Source of the DNA: Periweissella fabaria
GTDB taxonomy: Bacteria; Bacillota; Bacilli; Lactobacillales; Lactobacillaceae
Direction of reading: 5' to 3'
Length of the DNA stretch: 64,000 bases
Assembly: GCF_918814575.1 (NCBI RefSeq)
Contig: NZ_CAKKNS010000003.1
Location: forward strand, 124,001 to 188,000
Part shown: one piece after another, positions 45,342-54,684 of the stretch
How positions within the stretch are numbered: position 1 is the stretch's first letter
How the letters are laid out: each line of letters begins with the position of its first letter
Position numbers and translations under genes: made by a program
Notes under the pieces: model-generated
Database searches by the model: none
Seen by the model: the letters and a program-made list of their open reading frames with translations, nothing else
Told to the model about the DNA's origin: nothing

Positions 45342-46358
45342 CTAATTTTTTTGTGGTAATTCATTAATAAATTTGACAGTTTGTGCAAAGGTTACTTGTG
45401 CTTTATCGGTAGCAAAATCAAATTGATATTCATGATTAACTGCTTCGTTTGCCGGAAAGAAACGTGACGTTACTGGTACGCCATGCTGTGTCAATTGGCT
45501 AACAAGTTCCTTACCTGATGATTCAAATGTGAAGCGATTACCATCAGTAATATATGATGCTGGAAATGCACTAGTCACTTTATTTGGTATTGATCCTTGA
45601 GCCACTAGAGTACTATTATTCCAGAAAAATTTGCCTGTCATTGACCAACCAATCGTATGCATAAACCATTTCATCAACCAATTTTTATTATCTTTGTCAC
45701 CTTTCGTGATTAACTGAAAATCATATGGTCCACAATAGAGGACGGTCCCAGCAAGTTTTTTAACTGGTACGTTAACTTGTGATACGTCCTTGGCATACGT
45801 TGGGTTAGTTGCTAACGCGGCATATTGGGCGGCAATTTGGGCACCCGCTGAATCTCCACCAAGAATAATTTGTACTTTATTCGGGTCAAGGCCCCATTCA
45901 GCCGCATGTTTCTGGACAAATTGAAGTCCTTTGGCTAATTGTTGAACTTGTGTGGGATACTTCCCTTCAGGTGCCACAGTATAGTTTAACGCTACAAAGG
46001 TCACTTTCGTTTGACCAACTAAATCCGTCGCAAATTCCTTCATTCCCGACTTATCACCACCGATGAAGCCACCACCGTGCATCCAGACCACAATTTTATT
46101 ATTAGCCCCCGTTTTAGGGTGGTAGATATCGGCTGTTTCATCTTTTTGTTGCCCATAATCAATGTTTGAGCTCATTTTTACATTTTGTTGATTCAAGGTA
46201 TACATCTTATTGTTCGTAATTTTAACGGTGCCATTAAATGCACGGGCAAAAAAACTTGCACTCGGCTTTGGCGATACCGTCAACAATAACACCACCACAA
46301 TTATTAACCCCGTAATAATAATGGCTAAAGTTTGTAAAATTCGCTTTAAAATCCGCAT
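45342..46358 (-). CDS. membrane-anchored alpha/beta-hydrolase (HSL-type esterase)
   Basis: Esterase of 338 residues: an N-terminal helix (about 6-28) then the hydrolase domain with oxyanion motif HGGGF (about residue 95) and nucleophile in GDSAGAQ (about 170), with a C-terminal His near NHEYQF. The group includes carboxylesterases and acetyl-hydrolases. The helix makes a signal-anchor with the enzyme outside. Start ATG 46358 after GAGGAG. Confidence 0.85.
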   Translation of the reverse strand: MRILKRILQTLAIIITGLIIVVVLLLTVSPKPSASFFARAFNGTVKITNNKMYTLNQQNVKMSSNIDYGQQKDETADIYHPKTGANNKIVVWMHGGGFIGGDKSGMKEFATDLVGQTKVTFVALNYTVAPEGKYPTQVQQLAKGLQFVQKHAAEWGLDPNKVQIILGGDSAGAQIAAQYAALATNPTYAKDVSQVNVPVKKLAGTVLYCGPYDFQLITKGDKDNKNWLMKWFMHTIGWSMTGKFFWNNSTLVAQGSIPNKVTSAFPASYITDGNRFTFESSGKELVSQLTQHGVPVTSRFFPANEAVNHEYQFDFATDKAQVTFAQTVKFINELPQKN

Positions 46359-46373
46359 TTTAATTCTCCTCAA

Positions 46374-46423
46374 AAAAAGTAGAAATCATCATGGAATTGC
46401 CATCCATCTTGATTTCTACTTTT
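46374..46423 (-). terminator. terminator after the second LCP gene
   Basis: AAAAGTAGAAATCA pairs with TGATTTCTACTTTT with an inner ATGGA/TCCAT hairpin, between two leftward genes. Confidence 0.85.
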
Positions 46424-46435
46424 AATATACACTAT

Positions 46436-47350
46436 TTAATGTAATGAATCTTTAACTAACTTAATTACCCGGTCACGTTCTTGTTCCGAAACAACCTCAA
46501 ATGATTGTCCATCAATCATCTGGCCATGGCCCTGTAAATGGTCACTGACAACATCCTTAGAAGCATCTCGATAGTTTAATGCCATGTCACGTAGTTGCGT
46601 AAACTTTAAATTTGTCTGGACATTTTTACTCAATTCTTCCAATAATTTATCATTTGCTAATGTCGTTGGCTTAGCAACTTTTTTAATTAACGCCATAATA
46701 ACTAAGCGTTGGCGTGTTTGACGCCCATAGTCACCTTGTGGATCTTCATGACGCATCCGTGAAAATTCAAGCGCTTTTTTACCATTCATATGGTATGTTT
46801 TCCCTTTTTTAAACTGATAACCCGCAAAATCAAATGTCAACGGCGATTTAACATCCACCCCACCAACTTTATTAATTAACTTTTCCAATCCCCCCATGTT
46901 AATCAATACATAGTAATCAACTGGGTTATCAACTAATTTTTGAACCGTATTCATGGCCGTTCCGGTTGAACCATATGCATACGCAGCATTAATTTTAATT
47001 TGACCTAATTGTGGATAGCCCGCAATCGGTGTCCGCGTATCACGAGGGATACTTATCAATGTTGTTTTCTTTTGCGTTGGATTTACCGTTGCTAAAATTA
47101 AGGTATCCGTCCGACCACGTTTAGTACGATTAAACGCCCCGGTATCAGTTCCTAATAATAAAACTGAAATGGGCTTACCATTTGCAATCTGATCATTGGC
47201 ATCACGTAATTGGTTATTATGCGCATCTTTGTAACTGTCATTAACTAAATTTTGCGTCTTGATATAAGAATATGTCAAAAATCCCCCTACTCCTAAAATA
47301 ACAATCACCACCAGAGTCGTTATTATTTTCCAAATTCGCTGCTTTTTCAT
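46436..47350 (-). CDS. LytR-CpsA-Psr family cell-wall ligase, paralogue 2
   Basis: Membrane-anchored LCP protein of 304 residues: helix at about 8-30, LLLGTDTGAFN, GRTDTLILATVNP and FSRMRHEDPQGDYGRQTRQR motifs. It is shorter than the copy at 30592-31710 and lacks its Ser/Asn-rich C-terminal tail and long N-terminal tail. Redundant LCP proteins usually share the attachment of wall polymers. Confidence 0.93.
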   Translation of the reverse strand: MKKQRIWKIITTLVVIVILGVGGFLTYSYIKTQNLVNDSYKDAHNNQLRDANDQIANGKPISVLLLGTDTGAFNRTKRGRTDTLILATVNPTQKKTTLISIPRDTRTPIAGYPQLGQIKINAAYAYGSTGTAMNTVQKLVDNPVDYYVLINMGGLEKLINKVGGVDVKSPLTFDFAGYQFKKGKTYHMNGKKALEFSRMRHEDPQGDYGRQTRQRLVIMALIKKVAKPTTLANDKLLEELSKNVQTNLKFTQLRDMALNYRDASKDVVSDHLQGHGQMIDGQSFEVVSEQERDRVIKLVKDSLH

Positions 47351-47622
47351 TAATTAGCCCCACCTTCCTAATTTATTTATGCTTATTTTAGCATTATGTC
47401 TATACGATATGGAAATTATATTTTAATAAAAACTTTATAATATTAAATAAAATTTATTTAAGCTTTTTTCATTTTTGTTGATTTTATTGAAAAAATTTTA
47501 TGTTTTTTTAGTAATTATGTATAAGTCACTTAAAAATATTATATAATTAAGAGGTAAAAATAATAATTGATTTGATTATCTTTTTTAACAAAAACACATA
47601 TCAATATAAGGAAGGGTTAGAC

Positions 47623-48282
47623 ATGGCTGATTCAGTTTCAAAACCAATCTATCTTCAAACGATTCTCGAACTTACATATGGCCAGAATCGCGAACAAGTC
47701 GCAAATAATCAAATCGCGGAACATCTCCACGTAACGCCATCATCAGTTTCAAATATGATGGCTAAACTTCAAGAAAGTGGTGAAGTCGATGTTGAACCTT
47801 ACTACGGTGTCACCTTAACACCAAAGGGACAACAATTAGCATTACGTTTAACTCGTATTCATCGGCTAATGGAAGTTTTCTTTTCCGAAAAATTGAATCT
47901 TTCGTCAACTCATGCGTATGCAAATGCTATTCATTTTGACCATCATGCCGACGAGATTCTTTTAACTGCGTTAGATGATTTCTTAAACCATCCTACAACA
48001 TGTCCACATGGCTTACCTATCCCGGATGCTAACTATAATTGGGAAATTCCGCCACATCGTATTCTAAATACCTTACCCGATGGTACCGAATTTACAATTA
48101 TTGGAGCTAACGAAGATGTCGAATTACTTGAGTATCTTGAACTGATGGGCGTCACAATTAATTCAACTTGGAAATTTATTGGCCGAATGCCCTTTTCTGG
48201 ACCACTCGTCATTGAAAGTCTAAGTTCTGGCCAGCAAATTCAAATTTCTGACCATGCGGCGCATTATATTTACACAAATTAA
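47623..48282 (+). CDS. DtxR/MntR-family metal-dependent regulator
   Basis: Iron- or manganese-responsive repressor of 219 residues: winged helix (about 1-65, QIAEHLHVTPSSVSNMM), metal-binding dimerisation domain (VFFSEKLNLSS, HFDHHADEI) and a C-terminal SH3/FeoA-like domain. The ATG at 47623 follows AAGGAAGGG. The ATG upstream of it in frame lacks a ribosome binding site. TATAAT lies about 80 bases upstream. Targets, probably mntH-type transporters, are not in the window. Confidence 0.9.
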   Translation: MADSVSKPIYLQTILELTYGQNREQVANNQIAEHLHVTPSSVSNMMAKLQESGEVDVEPYYGVTLTPKGQQLALRLTRIHRLMEVFFSEKLNLSSTHAYANAIHFDHHADEILLTALDDFLNHPTTCPHGLPIPDANYNWEIPPHRILNTLPDGTEFTIIGANEDVELLEYLELMGVTINSTWKFIGRMPFSGPLVIESLSSGQQIQISDHAAHYIYTN

Positions 48283-48310
48283 AAAATCCAACCGTTAGGT
48301 TGGATTTTTT
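48281..48310. terminator. bidirectional terminator between the DtxR and bdhA genes
   Basis: AAAAAATCCAACC and GGTTGGATTTTTT around a 4-base loop, between convergent genes. Confidence 0.94.
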
Positions 48311-48315
48311 AATTT

Positions 48316-49359
48316 TTATTTAGTTAAATCAACCAAAATCTTAGCTTGTGACTTATCAGCGACTAGCGCATCAAAACCATCCGTAACGATTTTATCAAGT
48401 TCAATTTTCTTAGTGATAACTGGTTTAACATCGATTTGACCACTAGTTACCAAGTCAACTGTTTGTTGGAAAGTCTTCTTAGAGTAAGCAATCGTAGTCG
48501 TAAGTTTTACACCGGCATTCATCAATTGCATTGGATCAAATTGAATTGGGTGGGCAAAGATTGAAACGATAACCAATGTCCCCCGTGCCTTAGTAGCATC
48601 AATGGCTTGTGTAAATGTTGGTTGCACACCAGCAACTTCAAACGATACATCGACGCCACCAGGTACAAGTTCATGAATCTTTTCAATTGCGTTAACTTCA
48701 GCTGGGTTGATAACATCAGTGGCACCCATTTCAAGCGCTTTTTGTAACCGAACTTCAGATAAATCAACGGCAATAATTTTAGTTGCACCAGCCGCTTTAG
48801 CAGCTGCAGCCACTAACACACCGATTGGTCCAGCCCCAAAAATCGCCACAGTTTCACCAAACTTCAAGCCACCTTCTTTAACCGCTTGCACGGCAACGGC
48901 TGTTGGTTCGATAGTTGCAGCCAAGTCCAATGGGAAGTCTTCTGGCAAGTGGAGCAAGTTTTTAGCAGGTACGTTTACAAATGAAGTAAAACCACCATCT
49001 GTGCTCAAACCGATAAAGGCGTAGCCATCGTACACATCGTCGCCATCTGGGCGAACTTCGTGTGTTACAGTCGGGTTGATTGATACGTGATCACCAACTT
49101 TCCAGTCAGTTACATTCGCCCCAATTTTGTCAATAACTCCTGAAAATTCATGCCCCATTGTCAATGGCGCATGGCCACCAGTTAATTCTTCTGGTGCATC
49201 AACTGGAATGAAGACAGGCCCTTCCAAGTATTCGTGCAAATCTGAACCACAGATTCCGGCCCAAGCAACCCGCACGACAACTTCATCATCCTTTAAGGGT
49301 TTCAATTCCACGTCTTCAACTCGAACATCTTTAACACCATGCCATACAGCAGCCTTCAT
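48316..49359 (-). CDS. bdhA: 2,3-butanediol dehydrogenase (zinc-dependent MDR)
   Basis: Cytoplasmic medium-chain dehydrogenase of 347 residues reducing acetoin to butanediol. CGSDLHEYLEGP and GHEFSG are catalytic-zinc motifs, followed by the Rossmann loop GAGPIGVL. The DGYAFIGLSTDGGF segment is typical of (R,R)-butanediol dehydrogenases, which lack the structural-zinc Cys loop. Divergent from the amidase; a cre-like site at 49514-49527 lies between them. Confidence 0.9.
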   Translation of the reverse strand: MKAAVWHGVKDVRVEDVELKPLKDDEVVVRVAWAGICGSDLHEYLEGPVFIPVDAPEELTGGHAPLTMGHEFSGVIDKIGANVTDWKVGDHVSINPTVTHEVRPDGDDVYDGYAFIGLSTDGGFTSFVNVPAKNLLHLPEDFPLDLAATIEPTAVAVQAVKEGGLKFGETVAIFGAGPIGVLVAAAAKAAGATKIIAVDLSEVRLQKALEMGATDVINPAEVNAIEKIHELVPGGVDVSFEVAGVQPTFTQAIDATKARGTLVIVSIFAHPIQFDPMQLMNAGVKLTTTIAYSKKTFQQTVDLVTSGQIDVKPVITKKIELDKIVTDGFDALVADKSQAKILVDLTK

Positions 49360-49513
49360 GATTAAATACCTCTTTTCAAATTACGTTAAATTTTTAGAAA
49401 CTATCCTAAGGATTAGCCGCTTCACACAGTCAACTCTTATGCTTTCATAATACTACTTCACAAAATTAAAAACACTCTTTAACCACTAGTTATTTATAAG
49501 TTATTCTTTCTTT

Positions 49514-49527
49514 AGAAAACGCTTACA
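49514..49527. promoter_or_regulatory. cre-like CcpA site between bdhA and the amidase gene
   Basis: AGAAAACGCTTACA matches the cre consensus at 13 of 14 positions (first base differs). It is 73 bases before the amidase start and 155 before bdhA. Confidence 0.55.
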
Positions 49528-49599
49528 ACAATTCACAAAATGCATTGCTTTTCTGCAGCTATCACGTTAGACTGGCCATAAATATGGAGGATGTCTTCG

Positions 49600-51084
49600 A
49601 TGAAATTAGCTTATGATGCAACAACGTTAGCCACACTAATCAAAACACACCAAGTCACTAGTTTCGAACTAGTTGAACAAGCATTAGCCAAGATTAACGC
49701 CACTAATAAGACTTTGAATGCTGTGACGCATTTAAGGACCCAAGCAGCCCTCAATGAAGCACGGGCTTACGATCGGATAGCTAGTAAGCGGCCCTTTGCC
49801 GGTGTCCCTATCTTACTTAAAGATCTTGGGCAAGATTTGACGGGCCTTGCTAGTACTTCTGGTTCTAAGTTATTCAAAAATAACATTGCCCAAACAACGG
49901 ACAACTTTGTCCAAGCGATTATTAATGCTGGCTTTATTATTCTGGGCAACACAAATACTCCTGAATTTGGTTTTAAAAACATTACCGATCCGATGCTCAC
50001 AGGCCCCACCCGTAATCCTTGGAACCCTGCTTATTACTCGGGTGGTTCATCCGGGGGAGCTGCTAGTGCCGTAGCTGCTGATTTTGTTAGTATTGCTACC
50101 GCCAGTGATGGTGGTGGTTCAATTCGCATTCCGGCATCTTTTAGTGGGCTTATTGGACTAAAACCAACTCGTGGCCGGACACCAGTTGGCCCTAATGGTT
50201 GGCGTGGTTGGCAAGGTGCATCGATTAGTTTTGGCCTTACGCGCTCAATTAAAGACACAGCTAATTTACTTGATTGTCTTCAAACATACCAACCAGCCGC
50301 CCCATTTAGCACCCCACTTTTCACGGCAGGTTTTAGTAACATTTTAACTACCAAATTGCCAGCTAATTTCAGCGTTGCTTATAGCCTCAAGTCACCGGTT
50401 AATACACCGGTAAGTGATGCTGCAATTACAGCCGTTTTAACTGCTGTTGATTTTTTAAAGCATCACGGAATTACGACCGTTGAAATTGACAATCCCCTTG
50501 ATGGTCCGACCATGATGGAAAGTTATTATATTGTTAATGGTGGTGAAACGGCTACAATGTTTGCTAATATTGAAGCTAGTCTTAACCGGCCATTGACCAT
50601 CGATGACATGGAATTAACTACTTGGAGTATTTATCAAGCTGGTCTTCCATTAACAGCAGTGGATTACAGTACAACCCTAGCTACCTGGGATCATGCCAGT
50701 TTTATCATGGATAAGTTTTTACAAAAATATGATTTATTTTTGACCCCAACAACTGCCACAACCGCCCCCAAAATTACTGGCCAACCATTAATGTCTAGTG
50801 CTACTATTGATAAAATGTTGCATGTAACTAACCTTAATAAGCAAGCTCGCTTGGATTTGGTATCCGAATTTTTTGCTGATAGCTTAGCCCTAACACCCTT
50901 TACCCAACAAGCCAATTTAACTGGGCAACCCGCAATCAGCCTGCCAACTGCGATAGCCCCAAATGGGCTTCCTCTTGGCATTCAATTTACAGCCCGTAAA
51001 GGTCGTGAAGATTTATTATTGCAAATTGGGCAACTTTTTGAGTGCGAAAATCAATTTAATTTATTATATTCAAACAATATTTAA
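49600..51084 (+). CDS. amidase signature family hydrolase
   Basis: Cytoplasmic amidase of 494 residues with the Ser-cisSer-Lys triad: Lys in VPILLKDLG (about residue 70), the Gly/Ser-rich GGSSGGAASAVAADF with cis-Ser and nucleophilic Ser, around 145-180. It resembles GatA but no gatB or gatC is near, so it is probably a free amidase rather than part of tRNA amidation. ATG 49600 is the better start: GGAGG ends 9 bases upstream, while ATG 49591 directly follows it. Confidence 0.87.
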   Translation: MKLAYDATTLATLIKTHQVTSFELVEQALAKINATNKTLNAVTHLRTQAALNEARAYDRIASKRPFAGVPILLKDLGQDLTGLASTSGSKLFKNNIAQTTDNFVQAIINAGFIILGNTNTPEFGFKNITDPMLTGPTRNPWNPAYYSGGSSGGAASAVAADFVSIATASDGGGSIRIPASFSGLIGLKPTRGRTPVGPNGWRGWQGASISFGLTRSIKDTANLLDCLQTYQPAAPFSTPLFTAGFSNILTTKLPANFSVAYSLKSPVNTPVSDAAITAVLTAVDFLKHHGITTVEIDNPLDGPTMMESYYIVNGGETATMFANIEASLNRPLTIDDMELTTWSIYQAGLPLTAVDYSTTLATWDHASFIMDKFLQKYDLFLTPTTATTAPKITGQPLMSSATIDKMLHVTNLNKQARLDLVSEFFADSLALTPFTQQANLTGQPAISLPTAIAPNGLPLGIQFTARKGREDLLLQIGQLFECENQFNLLYSNNI

Positions 51085-51163
51085 TAATATTCGATTTTAC
51101 ATTTACCTTCTAAAAAGTTAAACTTGAACCTGTAACCTAAAAATTACCTTTTGGAGGCTATTT

Positions 51164-51685
51164 ATGTATTTTAAACAAGCAACTACTACTGACTTCACTA
51201 CTTTATTAACTGTCTTACAAGATGGTCGTGCACAACTCGCCGAAGCAGGGATTAACCAATGGCAAGGTGACTACCCTAATGTTGACCAAGTGAAAGCAGA
51301 TATCGCCGCTGGAAACGCTTATGTGTTCAATGATGACACGCATGAAACTGTTGGAACTGTTACGGTGCAACCAGCACCTGATCATGTTTACGACAGTATG
51401 GATGGCGCTTGGCTTATCGATACCGATGCTTATTTAACAATCCACCGCTTGGCTATCCACTCTGATCATGCAGGTAATGGTTATGCAACAAAGCTTTTCA
51501 CACAAGTAATTGAGCATATTATTACCGACCATCCTGAAATCAAGAGTCTTCGTGTTGACACACATGTCGATAATTTAGCCATGCAACGGATCATCACAAC
51601 TAAGCTCGGCTTTGAAAAAGTTGGTAACTTAACTGGTATTTATCACCCTGAAGATAAGTGCTTTGTTTATGAAAAAGTTATCTAA
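51164..51685 (+). CDS. GNAT family acetyltransferase
   Basis: Small acetyltransferase of 173 residues; acetyl-CoA loop HSDHAGNGYATKLF near residue 105 and the C-terminal FEKVGNLTGIYHP. It begins after TTGGAGG. It resembles the GNAT group beginning with IRQATTTDFTTLLTVL. The substrate is unknown. Located before the parS-like site and a terminator. Confidence 0.86.
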   Translation: MYFKQATTTDFTTLLTVLQDGRAQLAEAGINQWQGDYPNVDQVKADIAAGNAYVFNDDTHETVGTVTVQPAPDHVYDSMDGAWLIDTDAYLTIHRLAIHSDHAGNGYATKLFTQVIEHIITDHPEIKSLRVDTHVDNLAMQRIITTKLGFEKVGNLTGIYHPEDKCFVYEKVI

Positions 51686-51739
51686 ACTTACTTAGCGAAT
51701 GGTTAAAATATGCCTAAGTTTGAAACACCCTACTAAAGA

Positions 51740-51755
51740 TGTTTCACATGAAACA
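51740..51755. promoter_or_regulatory. parS-like centromere site (ParB/Spo0J binding)
   Basis: TGTTTCACATGAAACA differs from the parS consensus TGTTTCACGTGAAACA by one central base. The intergenic position, in a short gap between converging genes, fits. GAAACAGTTTC overlaps its right end. ParB binding is inferred; parS sites normally cluster near the replication origin. Confidence 0.65.
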
Positions 51756-51770
51756 GTTTCAATAACCATT

Positions 51771-51811
51771 AAAAAAGCAGGTTGCGTATTAACTTACGCA
51801 GCCTGCTTTTT
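51771..51811. terminator. bidirectional terminator after the GNAT and menE genes
   Basis: AAAAGCAGGTTGCGT and ACGCAGCCTGCTTTT arms around an 8-base loop. Confidence 0.93.
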
Positions 51812-51817
51812 GTATTT

Positions 51818-53254
51818 CTATACTAATTCTCGTAATTTGTGACGTTGGATTTTACCACTAGCAGTTGTTGGGAAATCGTTTACGGGTATAAACTCAACTG
51901 GCACTTTATAATGTGCTAAATGATTTCGACCAAATTCTTGTAACGCTTGTATATCTAGTGAATCATCACTAATTACAAATGCCACTGGAATCATCCCCCA
52001 GTCACTGTTGGATTTACCTACTACTGCAATATCTCGTATACCTGGATATTGACTATAAGCATGTTCCACTTCATCAGGGAAAATATTTTCTCCACCTGAA
52101 ATAAACATATCATCTTGCCGGCCTTTAATAAATAAAAAACCTTCTGCATCTAAATAACCTAAATCACCCGTTTTATACCAACCATCATTAGTAATTTTAC
52201 GGGCAAAATTTGCGGCTTGATTTAAATAGCCCCTCGTTAAATTTGGCGCCTTAATTTCAATCTCACCAATTCCTTGCTCGGGGTTAGCTAAACGTAACTG
52301 TACTGAAAAAAGTGGCTTCCCAACTGAACCAATCTTAGCACGAGCATCATCAAAGTTTAATGCCACAATCTGTGAGGCAGTTTCAGTCATCCCATATGAT
52401 TGAATTACAGCAATATTTTGTTGCTCACAACGACTCAATGTCACTGGGTCAATTGGCCCACCCCCTAGTAAAAAGCACCGAAAGTTATCGTTATACCCCG
52501 CACTTGGGGCGACTGCTAACAAACGCTTTAACATCGTTGGTACAACTGACATAATGGCAATCGGTTCAGTTGTCAGACGTTTAGTAATCGCCACATCATC
52601 AAAGTGTGCTACTAAATCAACACCCATGCCATAAATTAAGCTACGCATCATAATCGATAGGCCACTGATATGAAACAATGGTACGGCACATAGCCATCGA
52701 TCATGAGCTTGTAAGCCAAGATTCAATGCCGAGCCAATGGCTGAATAGAAGTGATTCTGATACGTTTGCAAAACACCATGTGGATTACCCGTCGTACCTG
52801 ATGTATACATAATTGACGCCACATCATCCTCAGTAAATTCTGCTACGGGTGTAATTTCAATTGCTTGGTGGGCATGCAATTGTGATAATAAATACGTATT
52901 GCCGGTTAACTTAGACCATTCCGTAAAGTTACGACTTAAGTCATCGTCAACTAACAACGTTGCTACCCCAGCATCCTGTAACTGACGTTGTAGCTCATTA
53001 TTAGCCAAGCGAAAATTTAAAAGGACTGGTTGTAATCCCAACTGTTGCACTGCCATAATAGTCATGTAACTAGCCGGCGTGTTTTTAGCTAAAATTGCAA
53101 TGCGTTGGTTTTTAGTACCGATTAAAGCAGCCACCTGACCAGCAATTTTAATCACTGCCGTTTGTAAAGCTGTAAACGTCCAACTTTGATTTGCGACTGT
53201 TAAAGCGATTCGCTCAGGATTTAAACTCACCTGTTTTGTTAACCAATTTTGCAA
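51818..53254 (-). CDS. menE: o-succinylbenzoate--CoA ligase
   Basis: Cytoplasmic acyl-CoA synthetase of 478 residues in menaquinone synthesis. The ATP loop is MYTSGTTGNPHG (about residue 150), A5 YGMTE, A7 YKTGDLG, A8 about IKGRQDDMFISGGENI, and the final Lys in TASGKIQRHKL. The start is TTG at 53254, 7 bases from GGAGG. It follows menB on the same strand with an 18-base gap. Confidence 0.92.
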   Translation of the reverse strand: MQNWLTKQVSLNPERIALTVANQSWTFTALQTAVIKIAGQVAALIGTKNQRIAILAKNTPASYMTIMAVQQLGLQPVLLNFRLANNELQRQLQDAGVATLLVDDDLSRNFTEWSKLTGNTYLLSQLHAHQAIEITPVAEFTEDDVASIMYTSGTTGNPHGVLQTYQNHFYSAIGSALNLGLQAHDRWLCAVPLFHISGLSIMMRSLIYGMGVDLVAHFDDVAITKRLTTEPIAIMSVVPTMLKRLLAVAPSAGYNDNFRCFLLGGGPIDPVTLSRCEQQNIAVIQSYGMTETASQIVALNFDDARAKIGSVGKPLFSVQLRLANPEQGIGEIEIKAPNLTRGYLNQAANFARKITNDGWYKTGDLGYLDAEGFLFIKGRQDDMFISGGENIFPDEVEHAYSQYPGIRDIAVVGKSNSDWGMIPVAFVISDDSLDIQALQEFGRNHLAHYKVPVEFIPVNDFPTTASGKIQRHKLRELV

Positions 53255-53272
53255 TTAATTGCCTCCAGTTGT

Positions 53273-54094
53273 TTATGGAAATTTAGGGAACTTAGAAAAG
53301 TCTGGCGTCCGTTTTTCATTAAATGCATCCCGACCTTCTTTGGCTTCGTCACTTGTGTAGTAAAGCATTGTTGCATCCCCAGCGAATTGTTGAAGACCAG
53401 CTAAACCATCAGTATCAGCATTCATGGCTGCTTTAATGAAACGAAGTGCTGTTGGTGATTTAGTAAGCATTTCATCACACCATTCTAATGTAGCTGTTTC
53501 CACTTCGGCCAATGGTACAACACGGTTAATCCAGTTCATTGCTAAAGCTTCTTCAGCCGTGTAGAAGTGATTTAAGAACCAAACTTCCTTAGCCCGCTTA
53601 TGCCCAACGACACGCGCTAAGTAACCTGAACCGTAACCCGCATCAAAACTACCAACCTTTGGTCCAGTTTGACCAAACATTGCGTTATCAGCAGCCACAG
53701 TTAAGTCACAAACTAATTGTAAGATGTTCCCACCACCAACTGACCAGCCTTTAACCATTGCAACAACTGGCTTAGGAATAATCCGAATTAGGCGTTGTAA
53801 ATCAAGCACGTTCAAACGGGCAATATCATCGGGACCAACGTATCCACCGTTACCACGAACTCCTTGGTCACCACCAGAACTAAAGGCTTTATCACCAGCT
53901 CCAGTAAGAATGATTGTTCCGATGGTTGCATCATCACGACAAATTGAGAAGGCTTCAATTAATTCGGCAATAGTTACTGGTGTAAACGCATTGTGGCGTT
54001 CTGGGCGGTTCATTGTTAATTTAGCAATGGCCCCCGTCCGTTCAAATAAAATTTCTGAATATTCTTTAACAGTTTCCCATTTACGTGTTTCCAT
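53273..54094 (-). CDS. menB: 1,4-dihydroxy-2-naphthoyl-CoA synthase
   Basis: Crotonase-fold ring-closing enzyme of 273 residues. [28 protein letters not shown] and [22 protein letters not shown] segments are diagnostic for MenB, with the Asp/bicarbonate pocket. ATG 54094 follows AAAGGA. It is the first gene of the menB-menE pair; menI is divergently transcribed 57 bases away. Confidence 0.95.
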   Translation of the reverse strand: METRKWETVKEYSEILFERTGAIAKLTMNRPERHNAFTPVTIAELIEAFSICRDDATIGTIILTGAGDKAFSSGGDQGVRGNGGYVGPDDIARLNVLDLQRLIRIIPKPVVAMVKGWSVGGGNILQLVCDLTVAADNAMFGQTGPKVGSFDAGYGSGYLARVVGHKRAKEVWFLNHFYTAEEALAMNWINRVVPLAEVETATLEWCDEMLTKSPTALRFIKAAMNADTDGLAGLQQFAGDATMLYYTSDEAKEGRDAFNEKRTPDFSKFPKFP

Positions 54095-54150
54095 TTTTCT
54101 TATCCTTTCACGTACAATAAATATATAAAACTACTACAGGAGTGTAACTT

Positions 54151-54531
54151 ATGAATTTACTTGATCATTTAAACATCCAAATTGACGCCGTTGACGCTCA
54201 AAAGACTATCATATCTGTTACCGTTACAGATGCACTAAAACAACCTTACGGTATCGTACATGGCGGTATTAATGCGGTCTTGGCAGAAACAGCAGCTAGT
54301 CTAGCTGCCAACGCATTTGCACCTGCTGACTATGTTGCTGTTGGTGTCAATATCAATACAAATCATCTCCGACCGGTTGTAACTGGACAACTAGTTACAA
54401 CGGCAACCCCCATTAGTTTGGGCCGTAACCTGCAAACTTGGAACGTTGAAATCAAGCAAATTCCAAGTAATAAACTAACGAGTACGAGTACCGTCACAAC
54501 GATGTTACAAGTTAAACCTAAGCATGTTTAA
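54151..54531 (+). CDS. menI: PaaI-type thioesterase, probable DHNA-CoA thioesterase
   Basis: Hotdog-fold protein of 126 residues. The motif PYGIVHGGINAVLAET holds the catalytic His-Gly and the acidic residue. In this family, DHNA-CoA hydrolase MenI completes the step after MenB. The assignment relies on position next to menB and menE; other PaaI thioesterases are possible. ATG 54151 follows CAGGAG. Confidence 0.78.
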   Translation: MNLLDHLNIQIDAVDAQKTIISVTVTDALKQPYGIVHGGINAVLAETAASLAANAFAPADYVAVGVNINTNHLRPVVTGQLVTTATPISLGRNLQTWNVEIKQIPSNKLTSTSTVTTMLQVKPKHV

Positions 54532-54636
54532 GATATCACTCAATTTTAAATTACTATATCAATCTTATAAAATGTATTAGGCCAAATGCAAGCAAAATAA
54601 CATTTATATCGTAATGTAATATTAATTACATGCCGA

Positions 54637-54684
54637 ACGTAAAAGACTAGGATAAGTATTTAACTTACCCTAGTCTTTTACGTT
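54637..54684. terminator. bidirectional terminator between menI and the AEC transporter
   Basis: AACGTAAAAGACTAGG and CCTAGTCTTTTACGTT with an inner AAGT/ACTT pairing; one arm reaches the end of the AEC gene. Confidence 0.9.
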
